Source of the DNA: Nematostella vectensis
Taxonomy: Eukaryota > Cnidaria > Anthozoa > Actiniaria > Edwardsiidae
Assembly: GCF_932526225.1 (NCBI RefSeq)
Contig: NC_064035.1
Coordinates: forward strand, 13,896,566-13,960,565
DNA length: 64,000 bases
Direction: 5' to 3'
Shown in pieces: positions 27,601-33,180 of this stretch; the stretch's first letter is position 1; each line of letters starts with the position of its first letter. The notes beneath the pieces are model-generated. The model made no database searches. It was given only the letters and a program-made list of their open reading frames with translations, and was not told the DNA's origin. Both the position numbers and the translations under genes were made by a program.

Positions 27601-29880
27601 AGTGCTCTCGAGGGGTTTCCTGTCGAGGTAAAAGTGCATGTATTTATGTCTTAGGTATGACACGCCTGGTAAATGAATTTAGGTAATTGGTGTTGAATGT
27701 GTCAGAATTTGATACCCTCAAAGTTTATCAATTTCAAGTAAGAGGCATGTATTGGCTACTGTAGCTGGTAATGGACCAGGAATGGGCAGTTCTCCTTGAA
27801 GTTTAAGATAAGGTTGATGCAGGTTAACGACCTACGAAACCTTCTATCATTTTCCAAAATGGTTGCACTAGGACTCACGGGAACAAAATGAAAAGATTAA
27901 AAACAAGTCCATGTTTCGAAAACTTCTTGTTTATCCCTTCTCAACATCAACATGTTTTTTATAAAAAGCTGTAATTTCACCATTTTTGACGCATGAAGGC
28001 CACGACAAAAACGACTAAACTCAAATAAAAAGGCAACTATCTAAAATAGGCACAATACAAATATAACGAGCAAGGTTTATTTAAATGTGTTATTACCTGG
28101 CTTATTGTTCGCGATCTATAGGAGAGAAAATTTTGCTCCGTGGCGTCGTCCACTTTGACTAGATATCCGCCCGCGCCATGACAATCCGCCTTGGCCATCG
28201 ACCAAGTCTTTCGTGCAGTATTGAACTTGTAACATGAGGTACCGAAAAATTCCCAGCCAAAGTCGCAAACTATTGGTGCTGCATTACAAATGACAAGCAT
28301 TAGTTCTCCCAATCTCGAGGAAATGTTCGAAGAATTCAGTAGTAGTCTCTGATAAAAATCTTACCACCCCCGAAAAGAAAAAAGGGATTTTTATGCCTTT
28401 GCAGTATCTCCACGGGTCGTTTATTGTCGGGTTTGGCTACATACCAGAGTGATCTAGCTTATGCTTTATAGTTTTGTCTACAAATAGCACGTCTATTGAG
28501 AACCGAAAGTGGACCTTCGACTTTCGCCCCCCCCCCCCCACCCCCTTGGGTACGGGCCGGCTTGCATAGCTGCATTTGGGGCTCATACTTACACTGGGTG
28601 GTTGGTGGGACCATGGTCCCCTGGGTCGGCCAGGGAGCACCTGCCAAAACCAAAATCATTGGTCAGATGCCAATTATAATACTACCACCGTACTAACAAT
28701 AAAACGTGGTACGTCTATTTAGTGGCTCTCTCCATTGGGCGGCAATGGCTACCATTTTCTAGTGCCAAATATATTATTTGCTGTTTAGTTATCTTTATCA
28801 TGCCGTCAGAAATGTCGTGATATATAGTTTACAAATATATTTTTTTTGTGCGTCTGTCCTGTAACAATCCAAAGACTATGTCACAACGTGCCATGTGTTG
28901 TGTCACAATTTGCATTTTTTGTAGATCATAGATAATGCAGGCGAAGGCTTCCGAACACAGGTTTGAAATGGCAAACTGCAAGCGAGTTGCTGCGTTTGAT
29001 TTCCAAGCATTAGACTTCGTCGGGCCAAAAAATAAAATAAAATGGCTGGAAAATGACATTCGAACAGCTCATTAAAATGGCTTCCTTTATTAAACATTTA
29101 TAACTTTCTAACAAACGACGGTTTGGGAGTTAAGACAGGGTTGTATAGTGTCGTATGCAAACATCAGGTAGTCGTCGCGCGAGCCGACAAATATGAATAA
29201 GACAACTCTTTCTAGCTGCACATACTACTTACTTGCAAGTCTCTTGCAGATGTACCCATACGTGTTGGAGCAAAGTTCATCATTCCACTGACCCGTGTTC
29301 CACACAGCCTCCGCGCAATCTTCATTCTGCCAGTTGTTTGGCTCTCCTTTGCGCCAGTTTTTGAAGCTGGAATTGGATCCATCAACCCACGAGAAATTAC
29401 CTTCACTCCCGCGGTCATTGAAGCCGATCCAGAATCGCTCATTTCTGTACCGAATGGTCTGAGAAGAAAGGAAATTATCTCACATGAGAAAAAGTATTTT
29501 GATAGGTTGATGTCAGATGGTAACTACTATAGCATTTTAGCATTTCCCGTCACACAATGTTGACGGAGATAGCGACGATTTAATGACTGCGATAATATGT
29601 TGGAGAGGACGATAACAATAACAATAAAATATTGATTGATGATAATGATACTGGTTCTAATTGAAATACTGTTTTGATGCTGATAGGATTGGCTGAGGGG
29701 GAGGCGCAGTCAAAGGTATCACATGGAAAAAGCATAGTATTTGAAGGTTCCTTAATAAGAAATGACCCATCTTTGGCCGCCAAGTGGGTGGGTGGGGGGG
29801 GGGGGGGGGGGGGGTAAGGTGCGTGCCGTGGGAACACCTCCCCCCTCCCTGTGTACGTGGCTGATCATCATCAATAATCA

Positions 29881-29914
<34 letters not shown>

Positions 29915-32066
29915 TCATTATCAACATCATCATAGGTGCTGATGTAAAACTGTACATATGCTCGCCCCTACCGATCGTGTTATGAACGCTTGCTCGTTCC
30001 GATCCAAAATGCTTGTGAGGCGTCCACCGTAGGACTGGCAGTCAATGTCTGCGTCTTCCCATGACAGTCCGATTTGTGACGGACTGCGAACTACGAACAG
30101 GTAGCAGTAGCTCGAGTATGATTCCCATCCGGCCTGACATGCACCGTGAGAGACTAAACACAAATAGTAAAAACTTCAGTGTTATATACGCCCCTGACGC
30201 CACGGCTCAGGCCCTCCCCACACATCATTTGCTTTCCAGTCTCGTTCCCAGGGCACTTGTAATTGGCTAGTATAAAAGTTTGTTGCTTTTAACATTGAGA
30301 TTTCTAGACCTTACCCTTACCAAAGCCCTGTGATAGAACAGATACCCACGCTTATGCAGTGGGCCAACTAGATGACAAGCAATCCAGCTCCCAGTGATAG
30401 TTCTATTAGCTGTTACTGTTGCAAGGGGGTCGGTTACGTAATAATGTGGCCAGAGCTTGGTCCCCCCCCCCTTAACCAAATTTCTATTTTCGGGGTGAGC
30501 AGAGTACAGTGTGAAGGTGCCCCCTCAATTCTTAAATCAAATAATTACATCCTTAAAACAAGTCACCACGAGAGAACTATTCTCGTGACGAGTCATTCTC
30601 TTCTAGCAGAAGCCTCTTCTCTTTGTATTTTGCTGGGCTGGCGTTCGCGAACGAGGCCTCTGCGAGCAGAGAAGGTGAGTCCTGAACGGTGAAGCGATAT
30701 TATGCTAGCTAATGGGAGAATGGCCCGCCAAATATTATTCTAGCTAATATAGGGGAATGGCCCGTCATAACGGCCCGTCATATTTTATGTTAGCTAATAG
30801 GAGAATGGCCCGTCATATATTATGCTAGCTAATGAGCTACAAATAGCGGTTTCATTGACCTCTGGACATAAATCGTAAACTTTGAGCGAGTTTCAGGCAA
30901 ACAAACCTAATATGATATCCTTCATTTTACATCGTCAGTAGCTACAAATTATTCACTCTTACTTTGCAAGGGGATATCCTAAACAGCCTTTTTGCTCAAA
31001 ACTCGCTCAATGTTTTGCGTATGGTGAATTTGTAAATTATCATAGATTCTAGAACGCTTCTTTTGTTAAACGCATCCCAAGGGTAAACCATTTGAGAGAG
31101 TTTTTATTTCAAGAAGGGAACCTGCCTTGTTATATAGGAGGATTTGTGTGCATTTTGTTTTTGAGGGTGGAATGGGATAAAATATTCAATATTTTAGCAA
31201 CATGTTCTGCCAAAATAAGAGAAATCGAAGGCCGTCTTGAGGTAAGAAAGCAAAAGGTTGTCGGTGTTAATGACCGCGATCCACCGATAGCTTGGGATCC
31301 CTGTGGCGCTAGGCACTAACGTCGCGCGCTTGTGTACACACGGATGTACATAATGCGAAATGGCTTAAGGAGGATTAGACAAAAATATTTGCAGTCTACG
31401 CTAAGAATTCCATTAATCTACACAATACAGTATTAATAGCGAAAATCCGCTAACTCGAGCCTTTAAGGGAGACGAAAGACTGTTCGGGTTTAAGGGCGTC
31501 ATCCTAGTAGAATTGACTAAAAATAGTCTCCAAGGGACTTGAAATCAATTCGACTAAGCGGGGAGTTCGAGTTATCGGAGTTACTGTAAAACAATAATGA
31601 TAATATCATTCATGCTTTTTAACGTTAAGCTATTCGTACTACTTGCAACCGTTGTCATACTGTCTGCGTTTGATTTTGCATTTATTACTCTTGACCGTTT
31701 GAAGATTTAGTGCTAGCGTGACCCATAGTACGTCGTTAATACAATATGATGATCGCGTTCTCGGAAACATCACAGCTAAAACCATTTTAAAATGCTTAAA
31801 AAGCAAAACCCAGCTGATAAAACGTAACCTGACCTACATATTCTTATGACCCAGAACGTTTATCTCAAATTTAATTCGCATGTTTAGTTCTTATTAATCA
31901 AAGTGTTTTTGTATTTAACTCTTGACACCCACATGGGAAAATACCAAAAACAGCATGCAGTAAAGCGCGGGAAAAGTGTACCGCCCGGGTTTTCTGTAAA
32001 CCTACCTTTCGGTGCTAGTATCAGAACACAGAGGGAGAGGAAAACGAGGCCAAAATTCGCTACCAT
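193..32066 (-). CDS. Gene A: giant multi-CTLD lectin (11 CTLDs + discoidin + LamG-like + SUEL), 41 exons, 3' end outside window
   Basis: Secreted or membrane-anchored multi-lectin protein, at least 2,104 residues. Seen: 41 exons with GT-AG junctions; every exon length fits the phases on both sides and no stop occurs. Module order with residues: signal peptide 1-20; CTLD1 21-156; linker; CTLD2 173-305; CTLD3 306-444; F5/8C 445-603; CTLD4 604-739; linker; LamG-like 752-986; CTLD5 987-1121; linker; SUEL 1134-1226; CTLD6 1227-1369; linker; CTLD7 1382-1510; linker; CTLD8 1530-1665; linker; CTLD9 1681-1818; linker; CTLD10 1828-1964; linker; CTLD11 1973-2104. All module borders are phase 1. The last exon seen ends in phase 1 at a donor, so the gene continues past base 1; a C-terminal membrane anchor could lie there. 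Known: tandem CTLDs occur in mannose-receptor-type proteins. Inferred: extracellular glycan recognition or adhesion. A split into two genes is unlikely because no internal signal peptide or stop was found. Confidence 0.88.
484..538. repeat. Perfect 21 bp hairpin
   Basis: Arms 484-504 and 518-538 (starting GCTCGTGTCGGAGTCACGC) are exact reverse complements around a 13 nt loop. It lies in the gene A intron between exons 40 and 41, directly before a MITE-like element. Confidence 0.85.
570..837. mobile_element. MITE-like element, GGCGACTTGTACTAA family, copy 1
   Basis: Inverted ends: left GGCGACTTGTACTAACGAAT then CACGTGACTT; right ACTTTCTGG...GGCGAA in reverse complement, with internal CACGTGACTT and CAAACTCGCGC shared. 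Related copies sit at 38078-38133 (partial) and 47985-48183, so this is a dispersed short inverted-repeat family. No coding capacity. Confidence 0.65.
1270..1293 (-). CDS. Gene A exon 39: micro-linker
   Basis: A 24 nt phase 1-1 microexon encoding GEPHITPT between CTLD10 and CTLD11. Acceptor ctcttcag, donor gttag. Assigned by phase and by the repeated CTLD-linker-CTLD pattern. Confidence 0.5.
1617..2325 (-). CDS. Gene A CTLD10 (exons 37-38), sugar site degenerate
   Basis: Exons 2167-2325 and 1617-1868 join in phase 1. First half: DCPRFYSKYGDSCYRM, WSEAREVCKKEGGDLVSI. Second half: LLRNMINFVGNVWTGM, FTWSDQSV, SHWSRGQPG, MCVQ, RWSAVDC, FMCK. QPG and WSA replace QPN/EPN and WND. The intron holds three tandem 78 bp units. 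Confidence 0.86.
1926..2143. repeat. 78 bp tandem repeat, about 2.8 copies
   Basis: Three near-identical units beginning CGACGCGCGCTACCGTGG and containing CCAATAAGGATGCGAGAA. The core CGCGCTACCGTGGCCACCTT recurs in the opposite orientation at 23325-23475. Confidence 0.85.
2442..2468 (-). CDS. Gene A exon 36: micro-linker
   Basis: A 27 nt phase 1-1 microexon encoding AALPIGPTA between CTLD9 and CTLD10. It is supported by a ttttag acceptor, a gtaaa donor, correct phase and its position in the linker pattern. Skipping it would keep the frame. Confidence 0.55.
2900..3556 (-). CDS. Gene A CTLD9 (exons 34-35), sugar site degenerate
   Basis: Exons 3403-3556 and 2900-3159 join in phase 2. Exon 34 (RCNSGWLHYDKSCYKF, NWANARLRC, DLVTIDNQ) is only readable in the minus frame by joining from its phase 1 acceptor. 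Exon 35 gives YEQAFISSMM, FWIGMNDIHTEG, YWADNSPVRYTNW, TRQPMN, LDC, YICE. QPM and WAV replace the calcium motifs, so canonical sugar binding is probably lost. The intron repeats the 3' end of exon 34. Confidence 0.85.
3225..3402. repeat. Degenerate array repeating the gene A exon 34 donor junction
   Basis: The exon 34 end plus donor reads (plus strand) cttac|TGGTTGTCAATGGTGACC. Two clear copies follow downstream (ttaccGGTTGCCCATGGTAACC near 3330 and ctaccAGTTGTTAATGGTAACC near 3368), and two decayed ones at 3225-3300. Unit about 36 bp. Confidence 0.65.
3789..3833 (-). CDS. Gene A exon 33: Pro/Ser/Thr linker
   Basis: A 45 nt phase 1-1 exon encoding NSVPIISTPSPTPGP between CTLD8 and CTLD9. Donor gtgagtc, acceptor tttttag. 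Confidence 0.7.
4110..5129 (-). CDS. Gene A CTLD8 (exons 31-32), EPN/WND type
   Basis: Exons 4943-5129 and 4110-4330 join in phase 2. First half: TCDKTWTYWRGMCYLF, ARAACQQAGAELISI. Second half: SWTIWIGLNDLDDES, EWSDGSPLSYTNY, KEPNDWQGQEDC, KWNDNQC and YICK. EPN and WND are intact, so a mannose-type site is expected. The intron contains the 43 bp array at 4374-4840. Confidence 0.9.
4374..4840. repeat. 43 bp minisatellite, about 11 copies
   Basis: Unit contains TGCTTACACGCTCTTGCATC and ATAGGGAGGGGAGGGCATGG. Very homogeneous apart from a tattgttt variant that recurs every third to fourth unit. Intronic in gene A, between exons 31 and 32. Confidence 0.95.
5340..5396 (-). CDS. Gene A exon 30: Thr/Pro/Ala linker
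   Basis: A 57 nt phase 1-1 exon encoding PATAVTTQPATPAPTTTGP, a mucin-like spacer with many potential O-glycosylation sites, between CTLD7 and CTLD8. Confidence 0.75.
5867..7282 (-). CDS. Gene A CTLD7 (exons 27-29), QPN/WND type
   Basis: Exons 7222-7282, 6861-7021 and 5867-6031 join in phases 2 and 1. The pieces are LCPSGWVTYMFGCYKVF; SWTAARDSCRALGA, LVSIHNAAENNF, LWTGLNDRG; and HVWSDGSPVSYTNW, TQPNSYYGQSPC, YWNDRSC, MCKRK. The domain has one more intron than most here. QPN with WND keeps the calcium ligands. Its last intron contains the large CAT/ATC microsatellite. Confidence 0.85.
6095..6830. repeat. CAT/ATC-ATT microsatellite region
   Basis: About 0.7 kb of (CAT/ATC/ATT)n on the plus strand with a partial internal duplication of a 130-150 bp block (around 6330-6420 and 6470-6560). 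It lies in the intron between exons 28 and 29. Long open frames here in both strands are low-complexity artefacts. A shorter related tract is at 29880-29935. Confidence 0.9.
7340..7575. repeat. GGAATCC-rich degenerate tandem repeat
   Basis: Many copies of GGAATCC(G/A)GAATCCA with variable spacers such as ACACTAGGAT, in the gene A intron between exons 26 and 27. Old and diverged. Confidence 0.75.
7821..7856 (-). CDS. Gene A exon 26: Pro/Thr linker
   Basis: A 36 nt phase 1-1 exon encoding QNYTPPTRPPTT between CTLD6 and CTLD7. Acceptor tttttag, donor gtaagtg. NYT is a potential N-glycosylation site. Confidence 0.7.
7895..8780. repeat. 32 bp G-rich minisatellite, about 27 copies
   Basis: Unit GGGGCTAACAGGGGGAATGG plus ACTAGCAGGGGT. 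Runs of 4-5 G recur on the plus strand, giving strong G-quadruplex potential; on the gene A sense strand every unit reads as pyrimidine-rich DNA followed by TTAG. It occupies most of the intron before exon 26. Confidence 0.92.
8878..10699 (-). CDS. Gene A CTLD6 (exons 24-25), EPN present, WND altered
   Basis: Exons 10549-10699 and 8878-9155 join in phase 2. Exon 24 gives GCPAGWQRSPDG, CYGLTLDKKTW, DSCRAQGAELASIHTG and then donor gtaagacg at 10548. Exon 25 gives WESALVTS, VWIGLTDTNQRG, WTDGSPVDWTNWWNGEPND, ending FVCK. WVDS replaces WND, so the calcium site may be weakened. The 3' end of exon 24 plus its donor is the unit of the adjacent 43 bp array, so the intron contains some two dozen further donor-like sites. 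Confidence 0.87.
9300..9520 (-). mobile_element. tRNA-derived SINE-like fragment
   Basis: On the minus strand, an A-box-like TGGCGCAGTTGGCAGAGCGC (about 9480-9500) is followed by CGCTGTTGTACCAGCG, which can form an anticodon-like stem, and a B-box-like GTGTTCAATTCC about 40 nt later. The anticodon loop would be 6 nt and no good acceptor stem is seen, so it is a tRNA-related SINE or pseudo-tRNA rather than a functional tRNA. Confidence 0.5.
9515..10590. repeat. 43 bp array made from the gene A exon 24 end plus its splice donor, about 25 copies
   Basis: Unit (plus strand) GACACGTCTTAC|CCGGTGTGTATACTAGCGAG then CTCTGCGCCCT. Read on the minus strand this is the codons for GAELASIHTG followed by the donor gtaagacgtgtc of exon 24. 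The first unit is the real exon end (10549-10591). Because 43 is not a multiple of 3, the frame changes from unit to unit. Confidence 0.93.
10757..11183. mobile_element. MITE-like element with GGTCGTCCACACTAACACGG ends
   Basis: Left end TAAGGGGTCGTCCACACTAAC and right end, reverse-complemented, TTAAGGGCCGACCACACTAGC are terminal inverted repeats extending into CACGGATTC. Inside, GTCCACACTA and CGGATTC motifs recur in both orientations. About 430 bp, no coding capacity. Confidence 0.75.
11436..11714 (-). CDS. Gene A SUEL/rhamnose-binding-type galactose lectin domain (exon 23)
   Basis: A single 279 nt exon, phase 1-1, about 93 residues. It shows the ordered hallmarks of the SUEL (galactose-binding lectin, Gal_Lectin) family: ICEW, LSCPSSTVISV, ANYGRTD (YGR motif), GCVFDVTAKL, MCDG, CSVNPTNQLFG, DPCP (DPC motif), KYLDV and a terminal VCK. 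Known members bind L-rhamnose or D-galactose, for example egg lectins. Complete and uninterrupted. Confidence 0.93.
11761..11904. repeat. 24 bp tandem repeat, 6 exact copies
   Basis: Unit CCTGTCTTATATAACAACTT plus TCAG, six perfect copies. It lies 46 bp upstream (gene sense) of the exon 23 acceptor. The identity of the copies suggests recent expansion. Confidence 0.95.
11905..11980 (+). mobile_element. Weak tRNA/SINE-like remnant
   Basis: CTAGGTTCGAGTCAGAG resembles a pol III B box, with TGGCTAGATGTCATCC upstream as a poor A box. No clear cloverleaf; probably a SINE remnant or chance. Confidence 0.2.
12509..12714. mobile_element. Near-perfect 206 bp palindrome (foldback MITE)
   Basis: Arms of about 57 bp (12509-12565 and 12658-12714; CTCTCCGTTCGGTGATCG, GCGCCATCTTGTATT) with a second nested 22 bp hairpin (GGACGCAGGGCAGGGGGG, 12569-12590 with 12600-12622). 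Each arm carries CAAGATGGCGC, which matches the YY1 core. In the gene A intron between exons 22 and 23. Confidence 0.85.
13002..13037 (-). CDS. Gene A exon 22: Pro/Ser/Thr linker
   Basis: A 36 nt phase 1-1 exon encoding EYNPSAPVSPTT between CTLD5 and the SUEL domain. Acceptor cttacag, donor gtacat. Confidence 0.65.
13085..13625. repeat. CACACA/CTCTCACTAATACAGTCGCG minisatellite
   Basis: About 16 imperfect 30-36 bp units combining CTCTCACTAATACAGTCGCG and TTCACACACACACC. It fills most of the intron between exons 21 and 22. Confidence 0.9.
13690..14282 (-). CDS. Gene A CTLD5 (exons 20-21), QPD/WND type
   Basis: Exons 14082-14282 and 13690-13893 are joined in phase 1 after FAWIG. First half: VCRTGWKEYGQYCYQF and WQSARLMCQNRGGELVSI. 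Second half: GFHDKTIESAWEWSDGSP, WWNYQPDNW, EDC, RWNDISC and YICK. QPD with WND is the combination associated with galactose/GalNAc-type binding in CTLDs, the only such site in the window. Confidence 0.9.
14956..19340 (-). CDS. Gene A LamG-like/concanavalin-A-like domain (exons 16-19)
   Basis: Exons 19215-19340, 18070-18205, 15786-16055 and 14956-15128 (phases 1,1,2,2,1). It starts MYWPLDDVINSRVLG, then LQAGEYPGQCISDADLC, GLSMVFTIRLDT, then a beta-sandwich core FAVYLESRQIVVTVF and VWHHVAFTW with LQLYIDGV, ending LPGSFYMRGLGIWNRVLS. This is the LamG/pentraxin-like jelly-roll pattern, about 235 residues. Exon 17 has no long open frame of its own and was found from phase and motif continuity. 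The intron between exons 17 and 18 holds the 58 bp tandem array. Confidence 0.85.
16085..17930. repeat. 58 bp minisatellite, about 32 copies
   Basis: Unit with CCCTAGGTACAGCTTGTGTG, GTGCAGTGTGTTAGTGCATG and GCTCACTGTGCAGGTGGT. Variants (CCATGAGTACAG with TAGTTTGTAG) recur in blocks, indicating block duplications. Intronic, between exons 17 and 18; open frames across it are artefacts. Confidence 0.95.
19449..19632. mobile_element. MITE-like element with CTGGTGCACACTAGTGACAT ends
   Basis: Terminal inverted repeats of about 38 bp (TATGCCTGGTGCACACTAGT and its complement ending ACTC/TGTACACCAAGCATA) with the internal ACATAACGA-TATAGGCG shared. About 184 bp, no coding capacity. Confidence 0.75.
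19800..19835 (-). CDS. Gene A exon 15: Thr-rich linker
   Basis: A 36 nt phase 1-1 exon encoding TTTQKKFSMTA, between CTLD4 and the LamG-like domain. Donor gtaagtg, acceptor tttag. Short, so the call rests on phase and position. Confidence 0.6.
20071..21314 (-). CDS. Gene A CTLD4 (exons 12-14), sugar site degenerate
   Basis: Exons 21225-21314, 20495-20716 and 20071-20166, all phase 1 junctions. Exon 12 gives RCGVGWEEGPDDTCYQF and ends LKIWA; exon 13 gives ARAVCNGRGGDLLSI, LWIGLNDRES and FSWSDQS; exon 14 gives SCVEL, WRDVDC and FICK. YPKD stands where EPN/QPD would be and WRD where WND would be, so canonical calcium/sugar binding is doubtful. The donor of exon 12 at 21224 is the first unit of a tandem array (see the 38 bp repeat). 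Confidence 0.87.
20215..20312. repeat. CTCGAGTTA short tandem repeat
   Basis: Five copies of a 15-24 bp unit around GGGCTCGAGTTA. The same CTCGAGTTA/TTCGAGTTA motif marks the ends of the element at 31437-31592, suggesting derivation from its terminal repeat. Confidence 0.55.
20805..21250. repeat. 38 bp array made from the gene A exon 12 end plus its splice donor, about 11 copies
   Basis: Unit ACCCTTACCTATCAATATCT then TACGCATGTCTGTGTTGT (plus). The genuine exon 12 end reads cttac|CTGCCCATATCTTGAGTGTG TCTGTGTT, so the units repeat the last 25 or so exon bases with the donor gtaag. Units nearer the exon are more diverged. Confidence 0.88.
21670..21702. repeat. Poly-C tract next to CCCTGGGTA
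   Basis: CCCCCCCCCACCCCC followed by CACCCCCTGGGTATGCACC. Similar poly-C plus TGGGTACG junctions at 28526-28556 and 37128-37155 suggest a dispersed family ending in a G/C homopolymer. Poly-G runs at 22789-22811 and 29790-29814 may be the same in the other orientation. Confidence 0.55.
21808..23229 (-). CDS. Gene A F5/8 type C (discoidin) domain, exons 9-11
   Basis: Exons 23063-23229, 22529-22693 and 21808-21952 are joined in phase 0. The domain starts CDSPFGMQNNMI with a following QITASS, continues through ARLN and W, then YLQIDLG and HIALQGRP, YLRFSNDG, and closes with ARFIRIFPLTW and ELYGC. This is the standard order of a complete discoidin domain of about 159 residues. Such domains bind lipids, glycans or other proteins at the cell surface. 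It replaces a CTLD position between CTLD3 and CTLD4. Confidence 0.9.
23325..23475. repeat. Degenerate tandem repeat related to the 78 bp unit
   Basis: Copies of TGGTGGCCACGATATCGCGC and GTCGCACTATAACACTTTG, about 57 bp period. The core is the reverse complement of the 1926-2143 repeat core. Confidence 0.65.
24503..24654. mobile_element. Palindromic element (foldback MITE), 152 bp
   Basis: Outer arms AGCCAAATTTGTTGTTGCGC with GACCTC and inner arms GGGAATAGCGCGTAGT, nested around a short loop. Arms are almost perfect, interrupted only near ATCCAAAAT. In the long intron between exons 8 and 9 of gene A, otherwise without visible features from 23,500 to 25,860. Confidence 0.82.
25871..26830 (-). 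CDS. Gene A CTLD3 (exons 7-8), sugar site degenerate
   Basis: Exons 26575-26830 and 25871-26031 join in phase 2. Unlike the other CTLDs, the two halves are not split before WIG: the intron lies later, after WSD. Fold residues are present (LCPVNW, CFEFN, WSQAQDSC, WIGFNDIATEG, YTNW, YLCR), but the calcium motif is REPGSG and WSS replaces WND, so canonical sugar binding is probably lost. Confidence 0.88.
26082..26306. mobile_element. MITE-like element with GCATTCACACCA ends
   Basis: Left CGCATTCACACCAGCACTTA and right (complement) CTGCATTCACACCAAAACC form short terminal inverted repeats. Internal AAACCAGTTTAA motifs are palindromic. About 225 bp, in the intron inside CTLD3. Confidence 0.6.
27296..28278 (-). 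CDS. Gene A CTLD2 (exons 5-6), EPN/WND type
   Basis: Exons 28097-28278 and 27296-27512 join in phase 0. The first half shows CDFGWEFFGTSCY and the WSMAKADC helix; the second half shows MWIGATDEAAEG, GEPNDHSGKEDC and YWNDNFC, ending ICEK. EPN and WND are both intact, so a calcium-dependent mannose-type site is expected. Confidence 0.9.
28593..28640 (-). CDS. Gene A exon 4: Pro/Thr linker
   Basis: A 48 nt symmetric phase 1-1 exon encoding APWPTQGTMVPPTTQ between CTLD1 and CTLD2. It is rich in Pro and Thr, so probably an extended, O-glycosylated spacer. Flanked by cag acceptor and gtaagt donor. Confidence 0.75.
29233..30153 (-). CDS. Gene A CTLD1 (exons 2-3), EPN/WND type
   Basis: Exons 29972-30153 and 29233-29458 are joined in phase 0. 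The N-terminal half carries CQAGWESY and a second Cys before YGGRL. The C-terminal half has FWIGFNDRG, GEPNNW and QWNDELC, ending in YICK. EPN together with WND is the calcium-site signature linked, in the mannose-binding-protein family, to mannose/GlcNAc-type sugars. All canonical Cys of the long CTLD fold are visible. Confidence 0.9.
30696..30840. repeat. GGAGAATGGCCCG(T/C)CATATTAT tandem repeat, 3-4 copies
   Basis: Units contain TATGCTAGCTAAT and GGGAGAATGGCCCG. It lies in the 1.85 kb first intron of gene A (30154-32005), which otherwise holds only the element at 31437-31592. Confidence 0.7.
31437..31592. mobile_element. Small element with CGATAACTCGAA inverted ends
   Basis: Right end, complemented, ACAGTAACTCCGATAACTCG; left end CCGCTAACTCGAGCC. 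Imperfect terminal inverted repeats beginning near CAGTA, as in pogo/Tigger-type MITEs. Identity to a named family not established. Confidence 0.4.
32006..32066 (-). CDS. Gene A exon 1: signal peptide
   Basis: The ATG is at 32066. Twenty codons (MVANFGLVFLSLCVLILAPK) form a hydrophobic secretion signal, followed by a phase 1 donor gtaggt at 32005. Joining to the phase 1 acceptor at 30153 reads through in frame into the first CTLD. The intron is 1.85 kb. That this exon belongs to gene A is inferred from phase, strand and the lack of another candidate start closer to CTLD1. Confidence 0.75.
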
Positions 32067-33000
32067 TGCGGGGCTAGAGACGGCCTTGCACGAATCACTC
32101 GAACCTGTGTCATCGGTCGACGCGGTAACTATATCTGGGTCATCTAGTTTTCAATCAGTAAAATTTTCATTCCGTCACACAAAACCTTCGCAATTCAAGC
32201 CCCTCAAAACGCGCTTCAAATTTCTGTTAGCAAGTTCATTTACAGGAAGTCAAAATTCGACACCGTTTTTTATGTTTGCATCTTTTGTTGATTCATTTTT
32301 GCAAACAATGAAAAAATCTGGGACATAGGTCAATAAAGGCGATATCAGTTTTCACTTTTGCAAATATACAGAAGACTACTTTTGGCGAATAAAGGTCGGA
32401 GTACTACGCATTCCGCGGTATAGTAGACGAAATACGATTCATTTCAATAATTAGCATAGCCCACTCTCCGGAGATTCGGGATTCCTTTCCCCCTTCAACA
32501 GATTCCGAATCTCCGGAGAGCCGGCTAGCAGGCTATAAATAGCAAGATTAATTGACTTTATGATGTGCCTAGGAGGGACTAGTCTCTTGCGCAGCCGTCC
32601 TTAGTGTCAGCGTCGAATCCCTATTCGAGATGGACTGACATTAAGGAATAGGGATTCGAGACTGACCCTAAGGACGGCTACACAGGAGACTAAGAAAGGA
32701 CAGACTAGACTATTATATTTTTAGAGGAGGGGCGGCAGAAAGAAAACCACAGAAAGCTCGCAAAATGAGGTGATAAGCGCGTGACGTGTGATGGTCGTGA
32801 GTCCCTTGTGCGGGCAAGACATATCGTCCATCACAATAATCCCCCTTGACTTCCGTTACGCAAAGGGAGCAACACAAAAAACAGGAACAACATTCCAGCG
32901 CTTATAAGAGGTTAAAGGTCATTGCAAGATATATGAAGCAGACTTTTTTTGAGTTTGAGAATAATTTCTCTAAACTCTCACCCCGGCGGTAGGCGAAGTA
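32067..33000. other. Upstream region of gene A with two palindromes
   Basis: No gene seen. It holds a perfect 16 bp hairpin (464-479 with 505-520 of the 32,000 block; CTCTCCGGAGATTCGG) and an imperfect 112 bp palindrome at 32581-32692 (AGTCTCTTGCGCAGCCGTCC and complement). Any promoter of gene A should be here, but I recognise no TATA box or initiator with confidence. Confidence 0.6.
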
Positions 33001-33180
33001 CAAATTTCACTCCCTTCACAACTAACCTCATGTAATGTACAAATGTCACTCTCTTCCCACCTACCCTTATGTAATGTACAAATGTCACTCCCCTCCCACC
33101 TACCCTCATGTAATGTACAAATGTCACTCCCCTCCCACCTACCCTCATGTAATGTACAAATGTCACTCCCCTCCCCCCCT
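33000..33180. repeat. 39 bp tandem repeat, about 4.6 copies
   Basis: Unit TGTACAAATGTCACTCCCCT plus CCCACCTACCCTCATGTAA; 39 is a multiple of 3, so an open frame crosses it by chance. Related degenerate units continue to 33400. Intergenic between genes B and A. Confidence 0.9.
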
